A stretch of DNA of 64,000 nt from Mucilaginibacter tundrae (GTDB lineage Bacteria; Bacteroidota; Bacteroidia; Sphingobacteriales; Sphingobacteriaceae). How positions within the stretch are numbered: position 1 is the first letter of the stretch; every line of letters starts with the position of its first letter. The translations under genes were made by a program, and so were the position numbers. Below are positions 33,779-41,506 of this stretch, piece by piece. Below the pieces are notes generated by a model. It was not told the DNA's origin and did no database searches. It worked only from the letters and a program-made list of their open reading frames with translations. Where the stretch lies: the NCBI RefSeq assembly GCF_013408825.1, contig NZ_JACCBZ010000003.1:434001-498000 (forward strand), in the 5' to 3' direction.

Positions 33779-34048
33779 TGAAACAGGTGAAACGCTTGGT
33801 ACACTTGGTACACTTTTTAGCTCAAAAACAGCCCAAAAAGCACCAAAAATGCGGTTATTAGATCCCTTTTATAGCGAAATATCGCCAAAAAAATAGCTGT
33901 TTCAAGCAAAAAAACGATAAAAAACAGCTTTTTTTTGATTAAAATCAATCAATTTTAAGCTATTTTTTATCGTTTTTTGCTATTTTTTGATGCAAAATAG
34001 ATGCTTTAGCGGCATAAATTATGCAAAAACTGTTTCAGTTTGAAACAG
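33779..34048 (-). repeat. Dispersed intergenic element, copy B
   Basis: Read on the minus strand, this 270-nt element matches copy A (15330-15567). It opens with a near-perfect dyad, CTGTTTCA-nnn-TGAAACAG (34030-34048), has a T-rich middle with repeated CGTTTTTT-like pieces, and ends with TGTACCAAGTGTACCAAG and two GTTTCA units (33779-33849). It lies between the cysteine desulfurase and the 89-residue gene, both on the minus strand. The remaining bases 33608-33778 hold nothing that I recognise. Confidence 0.75.
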
Positions 34049-34065
34049 CAGATCCAATAACCATA

Positions 34066-35202
34066 TCAGGCATTTACCATACACAATTCACGGATTTTAG
34101 ACACAGTGTAGTCTATTTCATCCTTGGTAGTATTTTTTGAAAAGGAAAACCTTACCGATGGTCTTGATGCGCTTGCACCAATTGCCGTCAACACATGCGA
34201 ACCAATATCGCTACCCGAACTACACGCGCTGCCTCCTGATGCCGAAATACCAGCGATATCGAGATTGAACAATAACATATCGGCCATTTCCATTTCAGGG
34301 AAGGAAACATTCAAAACAGTATACAGGCTTTTATCGGCATCAATCTCACCGTTAAATTCAACGCCGGGGATGCTTTCCTTCAACTGATTAATCATATAGG
34401 TTTTTAAACCCTGGATGTGTTGCTTGTGCTCATCCATTTCGGCATAAGCCATTTCAAGCGACTTAGCAAGGCCAACAATACCGTAAATATTTTCGGTACC
34501 GCCACGCATATTACGTTCTTGTGCGCCACCATAAATAAAAGGTTTAATTTTTATGCGGTGATTGATATGCAAAAACCCAACACCTTTTGGCCCATGCAGC
34601 TTATGTGCTGAACAAACCACGAAGTGAGCCTTTAATTTACTCAAATCATGTTTATAATGCCCCATAGTTTGCACAGTATCACAATGGTATATGGCATTAT
34701 AAACCTCGCATAAATCGCCGATTCGTTCTATATCTGACAAAGTTCCTATTTCGTTATTTGCATGCATGATCGATACAAAACTGCGCTCATTCTCCTTCAA
34801 TAAAGTTTCCAAATGTTCGTAATCGATATTGCCTTTTTTATCAAGATTAACAAAGCTCAGCTTAATAACACCAGCCTTTTCAAGGGCCTCAAGCGTATGT
34901 ATTACTGCGTGGTGCTCAATACGGCTACTGATGGCATGTTTAATACCATGATCAATAATACCGCACCTGATAGCAGTATTATCCGCCTCGGTACCACTCG
35001 AAGTAAAGAATATTTCTGATGGTGATGTACCTAATAAATTAGCAACAGTTTTTCGTGAACGTTCAATAAGCGTACGTGCCTCGCGCCCATGTGAGTGGAT
35101 TGATGATGGGTTACCGTAAGTATTTTCCATTACTTTACACATTTCCTTCATCACTTCCGGGTCCAAAGGGGTAGTGGCAGCATTATCTAAGTAAACACGC
35201 AT
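34066..35202 (-). CDS. Cysteine desulfurase (NifS/IscS family)
   Basis: A 378-residue PLP enzyme that takes sulfur from cysteine for iron-sulfur clusters or tRNA thiolation. Seen: VYLDNAATTPLDPEV at the N terminus, FTSSGTEADNTAIR, the histidine in EHHAVIHTLE, the PLP-lysine site VVCSAHKLHGPKGVGF, and the mobile-loop catalytic cysteine in SGGSACSSGSD. The short loop type suggests the IscS-like group. No isc, suf or mnmA partner is adjacent. It is a single gene on the minus strand, with a repeat element 17 nt downstream. Confidence 0.93.
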   Translation of the reverse strand: MRVYLDNAATTPLDPEVMKEMCKVMENTYGNPSSIHSHGREARTLIERSRKTVANLLGTSPSEIFFTSSGTEADNTAIRCGIIDHGIKHAISSRIEHHAVIHTLEALEKAGVIKLSFVNLDKKGNIDYEHLETLLKENERSFVSIMHANNEIGTLSDIERIGDLCEVYNAIYHCDTVQTMGHYKHDLSKLKAHFVVCSAHKLHGPKGVGFLHINHRIKIKPFIYGGAQERNMRGGTENIYGIVGLAKSLEMAYAEMDEHKQHIQGLKTYMINQLKESIPGVEFNGEIDADKSLYTVLNVSFPEMEMADMLLFNLDIAGISASGGSACSSGSDIGSHVLTAIGASASRPSVRFSFSKNTTKDEIDYTVSKIRELCMVNA

Positions 35203-35294
35203 TCTTAATTCTTATATATGGGTCAGTGATTATTAATTAGCTATTTTTTAAAACCTCCGGACTTTCAGCCTTCCGACTTTCCGATGTTAGCCAA

Positions 35295-36683
35295 TCAATT
35301 TAAATTTAATATTTCTTTTATATCGGCAATAATCTTATTTGCCAGGCTATTTGCCACCGTTTCTGAGTTTGCTTCCGAATAAATACGGATAATTGGCTCA
35401 GTGTTTGATCTGCGCAAATGTACCCATTCTTTATCAAATTCTATTTTCAAACCATCAATTGTGCTATGCGGTTGATTTTGGTATTTCTTTTCAACCTTTA
35501 ATAACAGCGCGTCAATATCCATTTCAGGTGTTAATGTTATCTTATTTTTCGAGATAAAATAGTTGGGATATGATGCTCTTAAAGCTGATACTGTCTTGCC
35601 CGATTTAGCCAGATGCGTTAAAAACAAAGCGATACCAGCCAAAGCATCACGACCGTAATGTAATTCTGGATATATCACCCCGCCATTACCTTCGCCACCT
35701 ATTACTGCATTGGTTTCCTTCATTTTATTAACTACATTCACCTCTCCTACCGCTGCTGCATTGTATTCGCCACCGGCTTTCTCGGTCACATCGCGCAAAG
35801 CACGTGTTGATGAAAGGTTTGATACCGTATTGCCTTTATTATGCTTCAACACATAATCAGCAACGGCAACCAATGTATACTCCTCGCCAAACATACTTCC
35901 ATCCTCGCATACAAAACAAAGGCGGTCAACATCCGGGTCAACAGCAATCCCTATATCGGCACGTTTGCTCAATACTTCTTTTGATAACGCCACCAAATTC
36001 TCCGGCAAAGGCTCGGGATTATGCGGAAACTTACCATCCGGTTCGCAATACAATTCATGAACAGTTTTAACGCCCAATGCCTTTAATAAAGCCGGTACAA
36101 ATATCCCCCCTGTAGAGTTAACGCAATCCATAACTACCTTAAAATCGGCTGCGGTAATTGCTTTAACATCAACCAGCGGCAAAGACAGTATTACATCTAT
36201 ATGTTTTTGCAGATAGCTATCATCCAACACCACTTTACCCAAATCATCTACCGCGGCGTAGTTAAAGTCACTATTTTCAGCAATTTCAAGTACTGCCTGG
36301 CCATCAGCATCACTTATAAACTCACCATTGCTATTTAATAATTTAAGTGCATTCCACTGTTTTGGGTTATGGCTTGCAGTGATGATAATACCACCGGCAG
36401 CTTCTTCGGCAGGAACCGCTATTTCAACCGTTGGCGTGGTAGATAAACCCAGGTCAATTACGTCAATACCTAATCCCTGAAGCGTTCCAATAACCAGGTT
36501 ATTAACCATACTGCCTGATATACGGGCATCACGACCGATAACTATTTTTTTGATGCCCGATTGTTGAATAGCCCAGGTGCCAAATGCCGAAGTGAATTTT
36601 ACAATATCCACGGGTGTTAACCCATCGCCCGCCGCACCGCCTATGGTGCCCCTAATGCCCGAAATTGATTTTATGAGTGTCAA
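35295..36683 (-). CDS. glmM: Phosphoglucosamine mutase / phosphohexomutase (GlmM-like)
   Basis: A 462-residue alpha-D-phosphohexomutase; GlmM converts glucosamine-6-phosphate to glucosamine-1-phosphate for peptidoglycan and LPS. The phosphoserine loop is IITASHNPKQWNALK, the metal site IAVDPDVDRLCFV, the sugar-binding loop GEGNGGVIYPELHYGRDA, and the phosphate-binding end RRSNTEPIIRIYSEA. Substrate choice between glucosamine and mannose/glucose phosphates is inferred. Translation probably starts at TTG 36683, because a -7 promoter box lies only 22 nt upstream. Confidence 0.9.
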   Translation of the reverse strand: MTLIKSISGIRGTIGGAAGDGLTPVDIVKFTSAFGTWAIQQSGIKKIVIGRDARISGSMVNNLVIGTLQGLGIDVIDLGLSTTPTVEIAVPAEEAAGGIIITASHNPKQWNALKLLNSNGEFISDADGQAVLEIAENSDFNYAAVDDLGKVVLDDSYLQKHIDVILSLPLVDVKAITAADFKVVMDCVNSTGGIFVPALLKALGVKTVHELYCEPDGKFPHNPEPLPENLVALSKEVLSKRADIGIAVDPDVDRLCFVCEDGSMFGEEYTLVAVADYVLKHNKGNTVSNLSSTRALRDVTEKAGGEYNAAAVGEVNVVNKMKETNAVIGGEGNGGVIYPELHYGRDALAGIALFLTHLAKSGKTVSALRASYPNYFISKNKITLTPEMDIDALLLKVEKKYQNQPHSTIDGLKIEFDKEWVHLRRSNTEPIIRIYSEANSETVANSLANKIIADIKEILNLN

Positions 36684-36704
36684 AGTTGTTGTATTATTTT
36701 AATG

Positions 36705-36712
36705 CAAAATTA
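36705..36712 (-). promoter_or_regulatory. Probable -7 box for the glmM-like gene
   Basis: On the minus strand this reads TAATTTTG, matching TAnnTTTG, and leaves a leader of about 15-20 nt before the TTG start codon. Confidence 0.4.
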
Positions 36713-36746
36713 AAATAATTAACCAATAGCCGCTTCATTTATTGGT

Positions 36747-36754
36747 TATATTTG
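36747..36754 (+). promoter_or_regulatory. Probable -7 box for the PAP2 gene
   Basis: TATATTTG matches TAnnTTTG, 11 nt before the ATG at 36766. It makes the upstream TTG at 36742 impossible as a start codon. Confidence 0.45.
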
Positions 36755-36765
36755 GCAATATAATT

Positions 36766-37350
36766 ATGCTCGAACAGCTACTACAATTCGACCGTCACCT
36801 GTTCCATATCATCAACTATGGTATGACGAATCCTTTCTTTGATTGGATAATGCCCTGGTTGCGCACCCCCAAATTTTGGATACCGCTTTATGTATTTATA
36901 GTAGGTTTTTGTTTGTGGAAGTATGGCAAGAAAGGCATTATCATTATCGTTTTAATTGCCTGTTCGGCAGGCCTTGCCGATTTTACCAGCGCAAGTATTT
37001 TTAAGCCATTGGTGCATAGGTTACGGCCTTGCCGAGATCCAATCACTTCATTAACAGATGTAGAGCGCGTAGGCTGCGGCACAGGCTTTAGTTTCCCATC
37101 CACTCATGCTACTGATCATTTTGCCATGGCGATATTTATGATATTAATATTTTCTCTACGATGGAAATGGGTTTGGTTTTGGGGTATATTATGGGCAGGT
37201 AGCATTAGTTTTGCCCAGGTGTACGTGGGTGTACATTACCCGGTTGATATTTTTTGCGGCGCGTTATACGGCTTTTTTGTAGGGTGGCTGTTTTATATTT
37301 TATTTAAAAAGATTCAGCCTAAATTCCCGGATTGGGTGCCGGTTATTTAG
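36766..37350 (+). CDS. PAP2-family membrane phosphatase
   Basis: A 194-residue inner-membrane phosphatase acting on a lipid phosphate such as undecaprenyl pyrophosphate or phosphatidylglycerol phosphate. The three PAP2 motifs are present: KPLVHRLRPCRDP, SFPSTHATDHFAMA with the catalytic histidine, and AGSISFAQVYVGVHYPVDIF with the second histidine. About five membrane segments. The insertion between RLRPCRDP and the second motif contains two more cysteines. It converges on the MarR gene with a 4-nt overlap of 3' ends. Confidence 0.9.
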   Translation: MLEQLLQFDRHLFHIINYGMTNPFFDWIMPWLRTPKFWIPLYVFIVGFCLWKYGKKGIIIIVLIACSAGLADFTSASIFKPLVHRLRPCRDPITSLTDVERVGCGTGFSFPSTHATDHFAMAIFMILIFSLRWKWVWFWGILWAGSISFAQVYVGVHYPVDIFCGALYGFFVGWLFYILFKKIQPKFPDWVPVI

Positions 37351-37796
37351 CCTCTCAACTTATCTAAAAGATCGCTTAGTTTACCCGCTTCTTCTTCGGT
37401 AAGGTTCTTGCTGATCATGTCTTTGGTTTTAAACTCGACATCGATCTTTGACAAAACGTCCAAACCTTGCTCACTGATCCGGATATCAACAGCTCTGCGG
37501 TCGCAGGTGTTAGTACAGCGAGAAACGAGTCCCTTTTGAACCAAACGATCAACAATACGCGACGCATCCGACATCTTATCAAGCATACGCTCCTTCAACA
37601 AATTCACTGTGGCGGGTTTAGGATACTGGCCCCTTAGTATGCGCAAAACATTAAACTGTTGCATAGTAAGATTGAACTTCTCAAACTCACCACGCAGATG
37701 GTTACTAAGCCAACTTTGGGTATAATTTATATTAATTACCGCTTTTTGGTAATTATCCTCAAACTTAGTACTTTGTATTTCGTCTTCTATTCGCAT
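37347..37796 (-). CDS. MarR-family transcriptional regulator
   Basis: A 149-residue winged-helix regulator. Seen: the dimer helix with NYTQSWLSNHL, the recognition region TVNLLKERMLDKMSDASRIV, and the wing DRLVQKGLVSRCTNTCDRRA. Two cysteines (CTNTC) sit at the tip of the wing, which could make it redox- or metal-sensitive; that is inference. The ATG at 37796 is preferred over an upstream TTG. Targets are unknown. It ends against the PAP2 gene and lies 27 nt after the DUF5522 stop. Confidence 0.88.
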   Translation of the reverse strand: MRIEDEIQSTKFEDNYQKAVININYTQSWLSNHLRGEFEKFNLTMQQFNVLRILRGQYPKPATVNLLKERMLDKMSDASRIVDRLVQKGLVSRCTNTCDRRAVDIRISEQGLDVLSKIDVEFKTKDMISKNLTEEEAGKLSDLLDKLRG

Positions 37797-37823
37797 TGCT
37801 TGTATTAAATACAAATATCCTTA

Positions 37824-37982
37824 TTATTTTTTAATTTGTTCGTCATCGTCAGCTTTCCCGTATTTCCACGGGCAATGAAGGCATTTGTTTTTGCAGCAAT
37901 AGCCCCGTTTTAAATGGTAAGCATCGGTAAAAACGAAATTTCCATCTTCGTTGATATAATAATCAATATTTTCTTCGAGCAT
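37824..37982 (-). CDS. DUF5522-type small cysteine-rich protein
   Basis: A 52-residue protein, shorter than most gene-calling cut-offs. Its centre reads FVFTDAYHLKRGYCCKNKC then LHCPW, so four cysteines (residues 29, 30, 34 and 37) lie close together and could bind a metal. This matches the DUF5522 family as I remember it. Its ATG shares one base with the stop of the MBL nuclease gene (TGATG), a translationally coupled arrangement. The C terminus is acidic then basic. Function unknown; a role with the nuclease is suggested by the coupling. Confidence 0.82.
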   Translation of the reverse strand: MLEENIDYYINEDGNFVFTDAYHLKRGYCCKNKCLHCPWKYGKADDDEQIKK

Positions 37983-38923
37983 CAATTCAATAGTTTCACA
38001 ACAATATCATTCCCAAAGTGTTCTTTCAAATACCTTCCGTTACCATGTAAAGTCCATAATTGTTTGGGCTCAACTTGCTTTACAGCTTCCAGAATGTCGT
38101 TCCAATCCACATGATCTGATATAAACAACGTATCGTTCAAATTTACCTGTAAATTCTTCCACCCTGAAGCAAACAGGCGTTTCACTCCTTTGGCATTAAT
38201 ATAGCTATCAAACGTAAAAGGCGGCACAATATATACATACTCCTTTTGTTCCCTCATTAATTTACGGCCATACATCTGGTATTTACCCGGCGAATAACCC
38301 AGCTTTTCATAAATGGAGTTTACTGGCATAATACGATGATGCACCAGTATTGTCTTCTGTGGGGCATACTCATTGATCATTTGTATCAATCGTTGACTTT
38401 TACCCAACCCGTAGGCTCCCAACAAAATATTAATTTTAATATCATTCAGTTTTTTGATCTCCTCTATTGGGTCTGGATGTAAAACTTCGGGATCAGCAAA
38501 AGTGCTTTCTGTGATCAGCACATCAGCCTGAACCCATTCAATTGGGTCACAGGTAGCATCAGGTTGTATCTTATAATCGCCAGTATAAAGGTATTTTGCG
38601 CCCTCGTATTCCATTAACACCTGTGCTGAGCCCAACATATGCCCTGCAGATATAAAAGTGATTATAACCCCTGATATCACAAATGGCTGGTGATACCCAA
38701 CTATATTAAAAACCTTAGCTGAGTTTTTGCCATAACGCAACTGCATAAAAGCAGCAGTAGGCTCAGTAGAAAACACCTCGTTATTCCCGCTAACCGCATG
38801 ATCAGCGTGGGCATGCGATATTACCGCCTTTTCCACAGGCTGTTTTGGATCGAGATAGAAATCGCCGTATTTACAGTATAAACCATTTATATTGATAGAA
38901 AGGAAATCGTCTTTGATATTCAT
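37982..38923 (-). CDS. MBL-fold exonuclease (ligase-associated exonuclease-like)
   Basis: A 313-residue metallo-beta-lactamase-fold protein related to the CPSF/SNM1 nucleases. The metal site is AVISHAHADHAVSG near residue 34, with further ligands in FISAGHMLGSAQVL and YTGDY, and a C-terminal SDHVDWND histidine. The middle part (LLGAYGLGKSQRLIQMI) replaces a full beta-CASP domain. Related genes are often found beside ATP-dependent DNA ligases; none is here. It is coupled downstream to DUF5522. Confidence 0.85.
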   Translation of the reverse strand: MNIKDDFLSININGLYCKYGDFYLDPKQPVEKAVISHAHADHAVSGNNEVFSTEPTAAFMQLRYGKNSAKVFNIVGYHQPFVISGVIITFISAGHMLGSAQVLMEYEGAKYLYTGDYKIQPDATCDPIEWVQADVLITESTFADPEVLHPDPIEEIKKLNDIKINILLGAYGLGKSQRLIQMINEYAPQKTILVHHRIMPVNSIYEKLGYSPGKYQMYGRKLMREQKEYVYIVPPFTFDSYINAKGVKRLFASGWKNLQVNLNDTLFISDHVDWNDILEAVKQVEPKQLWTLHGNGRYLKEHFGNDIVVKLLN

Positions 38924-38972
38924 TGATAATTAGTAATTAACCAACAGTAGGTTGATTAAAATTTAATTTTTA

Positions 38973-39027
38973 CACCTCTTTCCGCCGCAGGCGAAGAGCG
39001 GTCGACCAGCGAAGCGAAGTCGGGGTG
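38973..39027. repeat. GC-rich intergenic repeat
   Basis: A 55-bp GC-rich block with CACCTC at one end and GGGGTG at the other, containing GCCGCAGGCGAAGAGCGG, GGTCGACC and AGCGAAGCGAAG. It differs sharply from its AT-rich flanks and looks like a dispersed REP-type unit. It ends 3 nt before the coaE stop. Confidence 0.65.
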
Positions 39028-39029
39028 AG

Positions 39030-39623
39030 TTAACTGTGTAACTCAAGAAACTGCTTATGCAAAGCCAGCACCTGCGGTATCACCAGCTCTGTATTATCAT
39101 TCTTTATAGCGTAATCTGCAAGCTGCAATTTCTTCTCTTCAGAAAACTGCCTGGCCTCTCTGTTTAGGATCTCATCTCTGCTTAAGCCGTCACGTAATAT
39201 TACCCGTTCTATCCGCAATTCTAATGGTGATGTAACCATAATACTTTTATCACACATTTTATAAGAGCTGCTTTCAAACAATAAAGCTGCCTCTTTTAAT
39301 ACATAAGGTGCATTTTTAAACCGGGGCACCCAATTATCAAAAGCCCTAAAAACGGCGGGGTGTACAATAGCATTCAGCTTTTTTAGTTCAGCTTCGTTAT
39401 TAAACACTATACCGGCTATATGCTTGCGGTTAAGTGTCCCGTCCTCAAAATATGATTCCGAACCAAAGGTCTGTTTAAGTTCGTTTACTAATATATCATC
39501 ATCAACCATCACTTTTTTGGCCTCATCGTCAGCATAAAAAACCGGGATGCCCAATACCTCAAATATCTTGCTTACTGTAGTTTTGCCGCTCCCTATATTA
39601 CCGGTTATACCTATTTTTAGCAT
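39030..39623 (-). CDS. coaE: Dephospho-CoA kinase
   Basis: CoaE phosphorylates dephospho-CoA, the last step of coenzyme A synthesis. The 197-residue P-loop kinase begins KIGITGNIGSGKTTVSKIFE (Walker A), then VFYADDEAKKVM with the catalytic aspartate, LNAIVHPAVF, and VLKEAALLFESSSYKM. The LID-region arginines are in RIERVILRDGLSRDEILNR. Length is typical. It begins 1 nt after the ybbR-like stop and closes the nusB-coaE gene run. Confidence 0.95.
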   Translation of the reverse strand: MLKIGITGNIGSGKTTVSKIFEVLGIPVFYADDEAKKVMVDDDILVNELKQTFGSESYFEDGTLNRKHIAGIVFNNEAELKKLNAIVHPAVFRAFDNWVPRFKNAPYVLKEAALLFESSSYKMCDKSIMVTSPLELRIERVILRDGLSRDEILNREARQFSEEKKLQLADYAIKNDNTELVIPQVLALHKQFLELHS

Positions 39624-39624
39624 T

Positions 39625-40569
39625 TTATTTTTTCACTATAAAATCAATATTTTGTGGCTCTACGCTTATTATTTTGCAAAATGGCGGTATGCGGGTAAGT
39701 TTTACCGGCAAGGTGCGATAATCCTGATTCTTCCATAGGTTCAGATCAGATTCGGCTTCAAAAAAATCCTCATCGGTTTCAGTATACCTTCGTAAAGATG
39801 TCATAAATGTAACGGTAACTTTTTCAGGAAAAATCTTCACGTTATAAAAGTCGCTGTTATTAATCAGCTTCACTGGTATCTCCAGGGTTTTCTCTGTAAA
39901 TTCATCTACAGGGAAAACCACATCTACTGCTTTAGGATATATGGTGATATTACCCTCGTTAACCGGCTGCAAATTTAACCTGGTGCGGATAGTTTCATTA
40001 ACTTTTTTCACGATCAGCGAATCTGTGTCCCATTCAGTTATGCTTTTAAGCCTGTCTGTAGGGCCAACAATAGTAACGTATGATGGTTTCAAAATTGGAT
40101 TATTTGCTTGTGAAAACTGCTGCTGAAACGTAACATCATTCAATAATCTTATAGGCACTCTTTTCACCATCCGGTTTAAAAAATCAAAATAAAGTGTATC
40201 GGGATTAAATGACACTACATCATGATTTACTTCACCATCGGCAATTTGCATTTGCTGAGAACTCAAAACCACATAGTTCCCTGTATTTAAAGGCCTTAGA
40301 TCGACAACTAAACTATTACTGCTGTAGTGCATCATAGCGTAAAGCATTTGCCACCCGGTACCTTTAATTGTGATGTCAACAGTATCTGACTGCAAAGAGT
40401 GAAAAGCTCTTTTTTGGGGAGTGTTTTTATAACTCAGCACACGTTTAACTGTGTAATTATAAGGGTTTGACAACGTAATACATAACCACGCCAACGCGGC
40501 CAATACCAGGCATGTAAAAAATGCCGATAAACGCCTTTGTTCTGTTGCCGATAGTTTTATAATTGCCAT
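39625..40569 (-). CDS. YbbR-domain protein (CdaR-like)
   Basis: A 314-residue protein with one N-terminal membrane segment (about residues 14-34) and an extracytoplasmic part containing YbbR-type beta repeats, for example ALEIPVKLIN-like and TYVTIVGPTDRLKSI-like units (seen here as ETLEIPVKLINNSDF and PSYVTIVGPTDRLKSI). In Firmicutes, YbbR proteins regulate the diadenylate cyclase CdaA; no cyclase gene is adjacent here. It lies between yajC and coaE, a gene order that I associate with Bacteroidota. Confidence 0.85.
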   Translation of the reverse strand: MAIIKLSATEQRRLSAFFTCLVLAALAWLCITLSNPYNYTVKRVLSYKNTPQKRAFHSLQSDTVDITIKGTGWQMLYAMMHYSSNSLVVDLRPLNTGNYVVLSSQQMQIADGEVNHDVVSFNPDTLYFDFLNRMVKRVPIRLLNDVTFQQQFSQANNPILKPSYVTIVGPTDRLKSITEWDTDSLIVKKVNETIRTRLNLQPVNEGNITIYPKAVDVVFPVDEFTEKTLEIPVKLINNSDFYNVKIFPEKVTVTFMTSLRRYTETDEDFFEAESDLNLWKNQDYRTLPVKLTRIPPFCKIISVEPQNIDFIVKK

Positions 40570-40580
40570 TTATTACAAAT

Positions 40581-40694
40581 GTTAAAAGGTAAAAGTTGAA
40601 AGTTAAAAGCCATCAAACGCTTTAATCTCCATCTTTTACCTTTTATATTTTTATTTGAATGTTACTTTCAACATTGAACATTCAACTTTTAACT
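40581..40694. repeat. AT-rich imperfect inverted repeats between yajC and ybbR
   Basis: A GTTAAAAGGTAAAAG/TTGAAAGTTAAAAG block (40581-40609) has two partial complements: CTTTTACCTTTTAT at 40633-40646 and TTCAACTTTTAACTT at 40681-40695. It fills the 129-nt gap inside the gene run and may form alternative hairpins. Confidence 0.5.
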
Positions 40695-40698
40695 TAAA

Positions 40699-40980
40699 CT
40701 AAGCCTTTGGCGGTGTGTTTAATGCCTTTGAAGCATCTAACGATATAGCCGATTTATCATAACGGGTTTTGTGGCCGCTTTCATGCTCAATTAAAAAAGT
40801 GGTGTCACCAACCTCTGCTATTTTACCATGCGCACCTGCTGTGGTAACCACTTTATCGCCTTTTTTTAAATCGTTAACAAAGTTTTTCTGATCTTTCTGT
40901 TTTTTAACCTGCGGACGGATCATAAAGAAGTAAAATACTACTACGATCAATACCAACATTACAATTTGCTGTGTAGCCAT
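40699..40980 (-). CDS. yajC: Preprotein translocase subunit YajC
   Basis: YajC is a small accessory of the SecDF-YidC complex. The 93-residue protein has one N-terminal membrane helix (IVMLVLIVVVFYFFMIRP, residues about 6-23) followed by the conserved QVKKQKDQKNFVNDLKKGDK and VVTTAGAHGKIAEV parts. Its partner secDF is 14 kb away on the other strand. It lies 42 nt downstream of the DUF1573 gene. Confidence 0.95.
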   Translation of the reverse strand: MATQQIVMLVLIVVVFYFFMIRPQVKKQKDQKNFVNDLKKGDKVVTTAGAHGKIAEVGDTTFLIEHESGHKTRYDKSAISLDASKALNTPPKA

Positions 40981-41022
40981 GATTATTTTATATTATTTTT
41001 TTGTTTTAATGTGAGTTATAAA

Positions 41023-41502
41023 CTATTTCTTTTCCAAAACTTCACCTACCAAATGCACAACTGTTTGCGCAGGGTTGGTATTAGCGGTAATGGTTACCAT
41101 CTTATCTTGCAGGCCAACTTTACCGGTACTGTTAAACACAACTGTTATTTGGCCGCTCTGCCCGGGAATAACCGGTGTTTTTGGCCAGTTTGGTGTGGTA
41201 CAGCCGCAGCTTGCCACCGCGTTGGTAATAATTAATGGCGATTTACCTGTATTAGTGAATTTAAAATCATACGTCACCTTATCTCCACGTGTTATTTTAC
41301 CAAAGTCGTATGATGACTTATCAAAAGTCATTACGGGGGCATTGGTTTGCTTAACGGTCATGCTGCCTGCCGAGGCGGCTGATGCACCTGCCTCTGCCGG
41401 TTGTGTTGCTGAAGAATCAACTGTTTTAGCGGTTTTTGCTGATTGATTGCAGGCCGACAAAAGCGTGCCTGCAGCAAGTAAGCTTAAAATAAGTTTTTTC
41501 AT
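41023..41502 (-). CDS. DUF1573 lipoprotein
   Basis: A 159-residue protein with a lipoprotein signal (KKLILSLLAAGTLLSAC, lipid-modified cysteine at about residue 18), a Ser/Ala/Thr-rich linker, and a DUF1573 immunoglobulin-like domain from about residue 58 (FDKSSYDFGKITRGDKVTYD, FTNTGKSPLIITNAVASCGC). The SCGC-TP motif is the family hallmark. It is probably anchored in the inner or outer membrane facing the periplasm. Function is unknown. It begins 4 nt after the nusB stop. Confidence 0.9.
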   Translation of the reverse strand: MKKLILSLLAAGTLLSACNQSAKTAKTVDSSATQPAEAGASAASAGSMTVKQTNAPVMTFDKSSYDFGKITRGDKVTYDFKFTNTGKSPLIITNAVASCGCTTPNWPKTPVIPGQSGQITVVFNSTGKVGLQDKMVTITANTNPAQTVVHLVGEVLEKK

Positions 41503-41506
41503 GTTT

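Noticed and set aside
33779..34048. CRISPR array or tandem repeat
   Set aside because: Short recurring words exist, but there is no regular repeat-spacer spacing and no cas genes in the window.
35203..35294. Possible short repeat (GACTTTC.. units) between the cysteine desulfurase and glmM-like genes
   Set aside because: Two loose GACTTTCC-type units only; too weak to call as a repeat.
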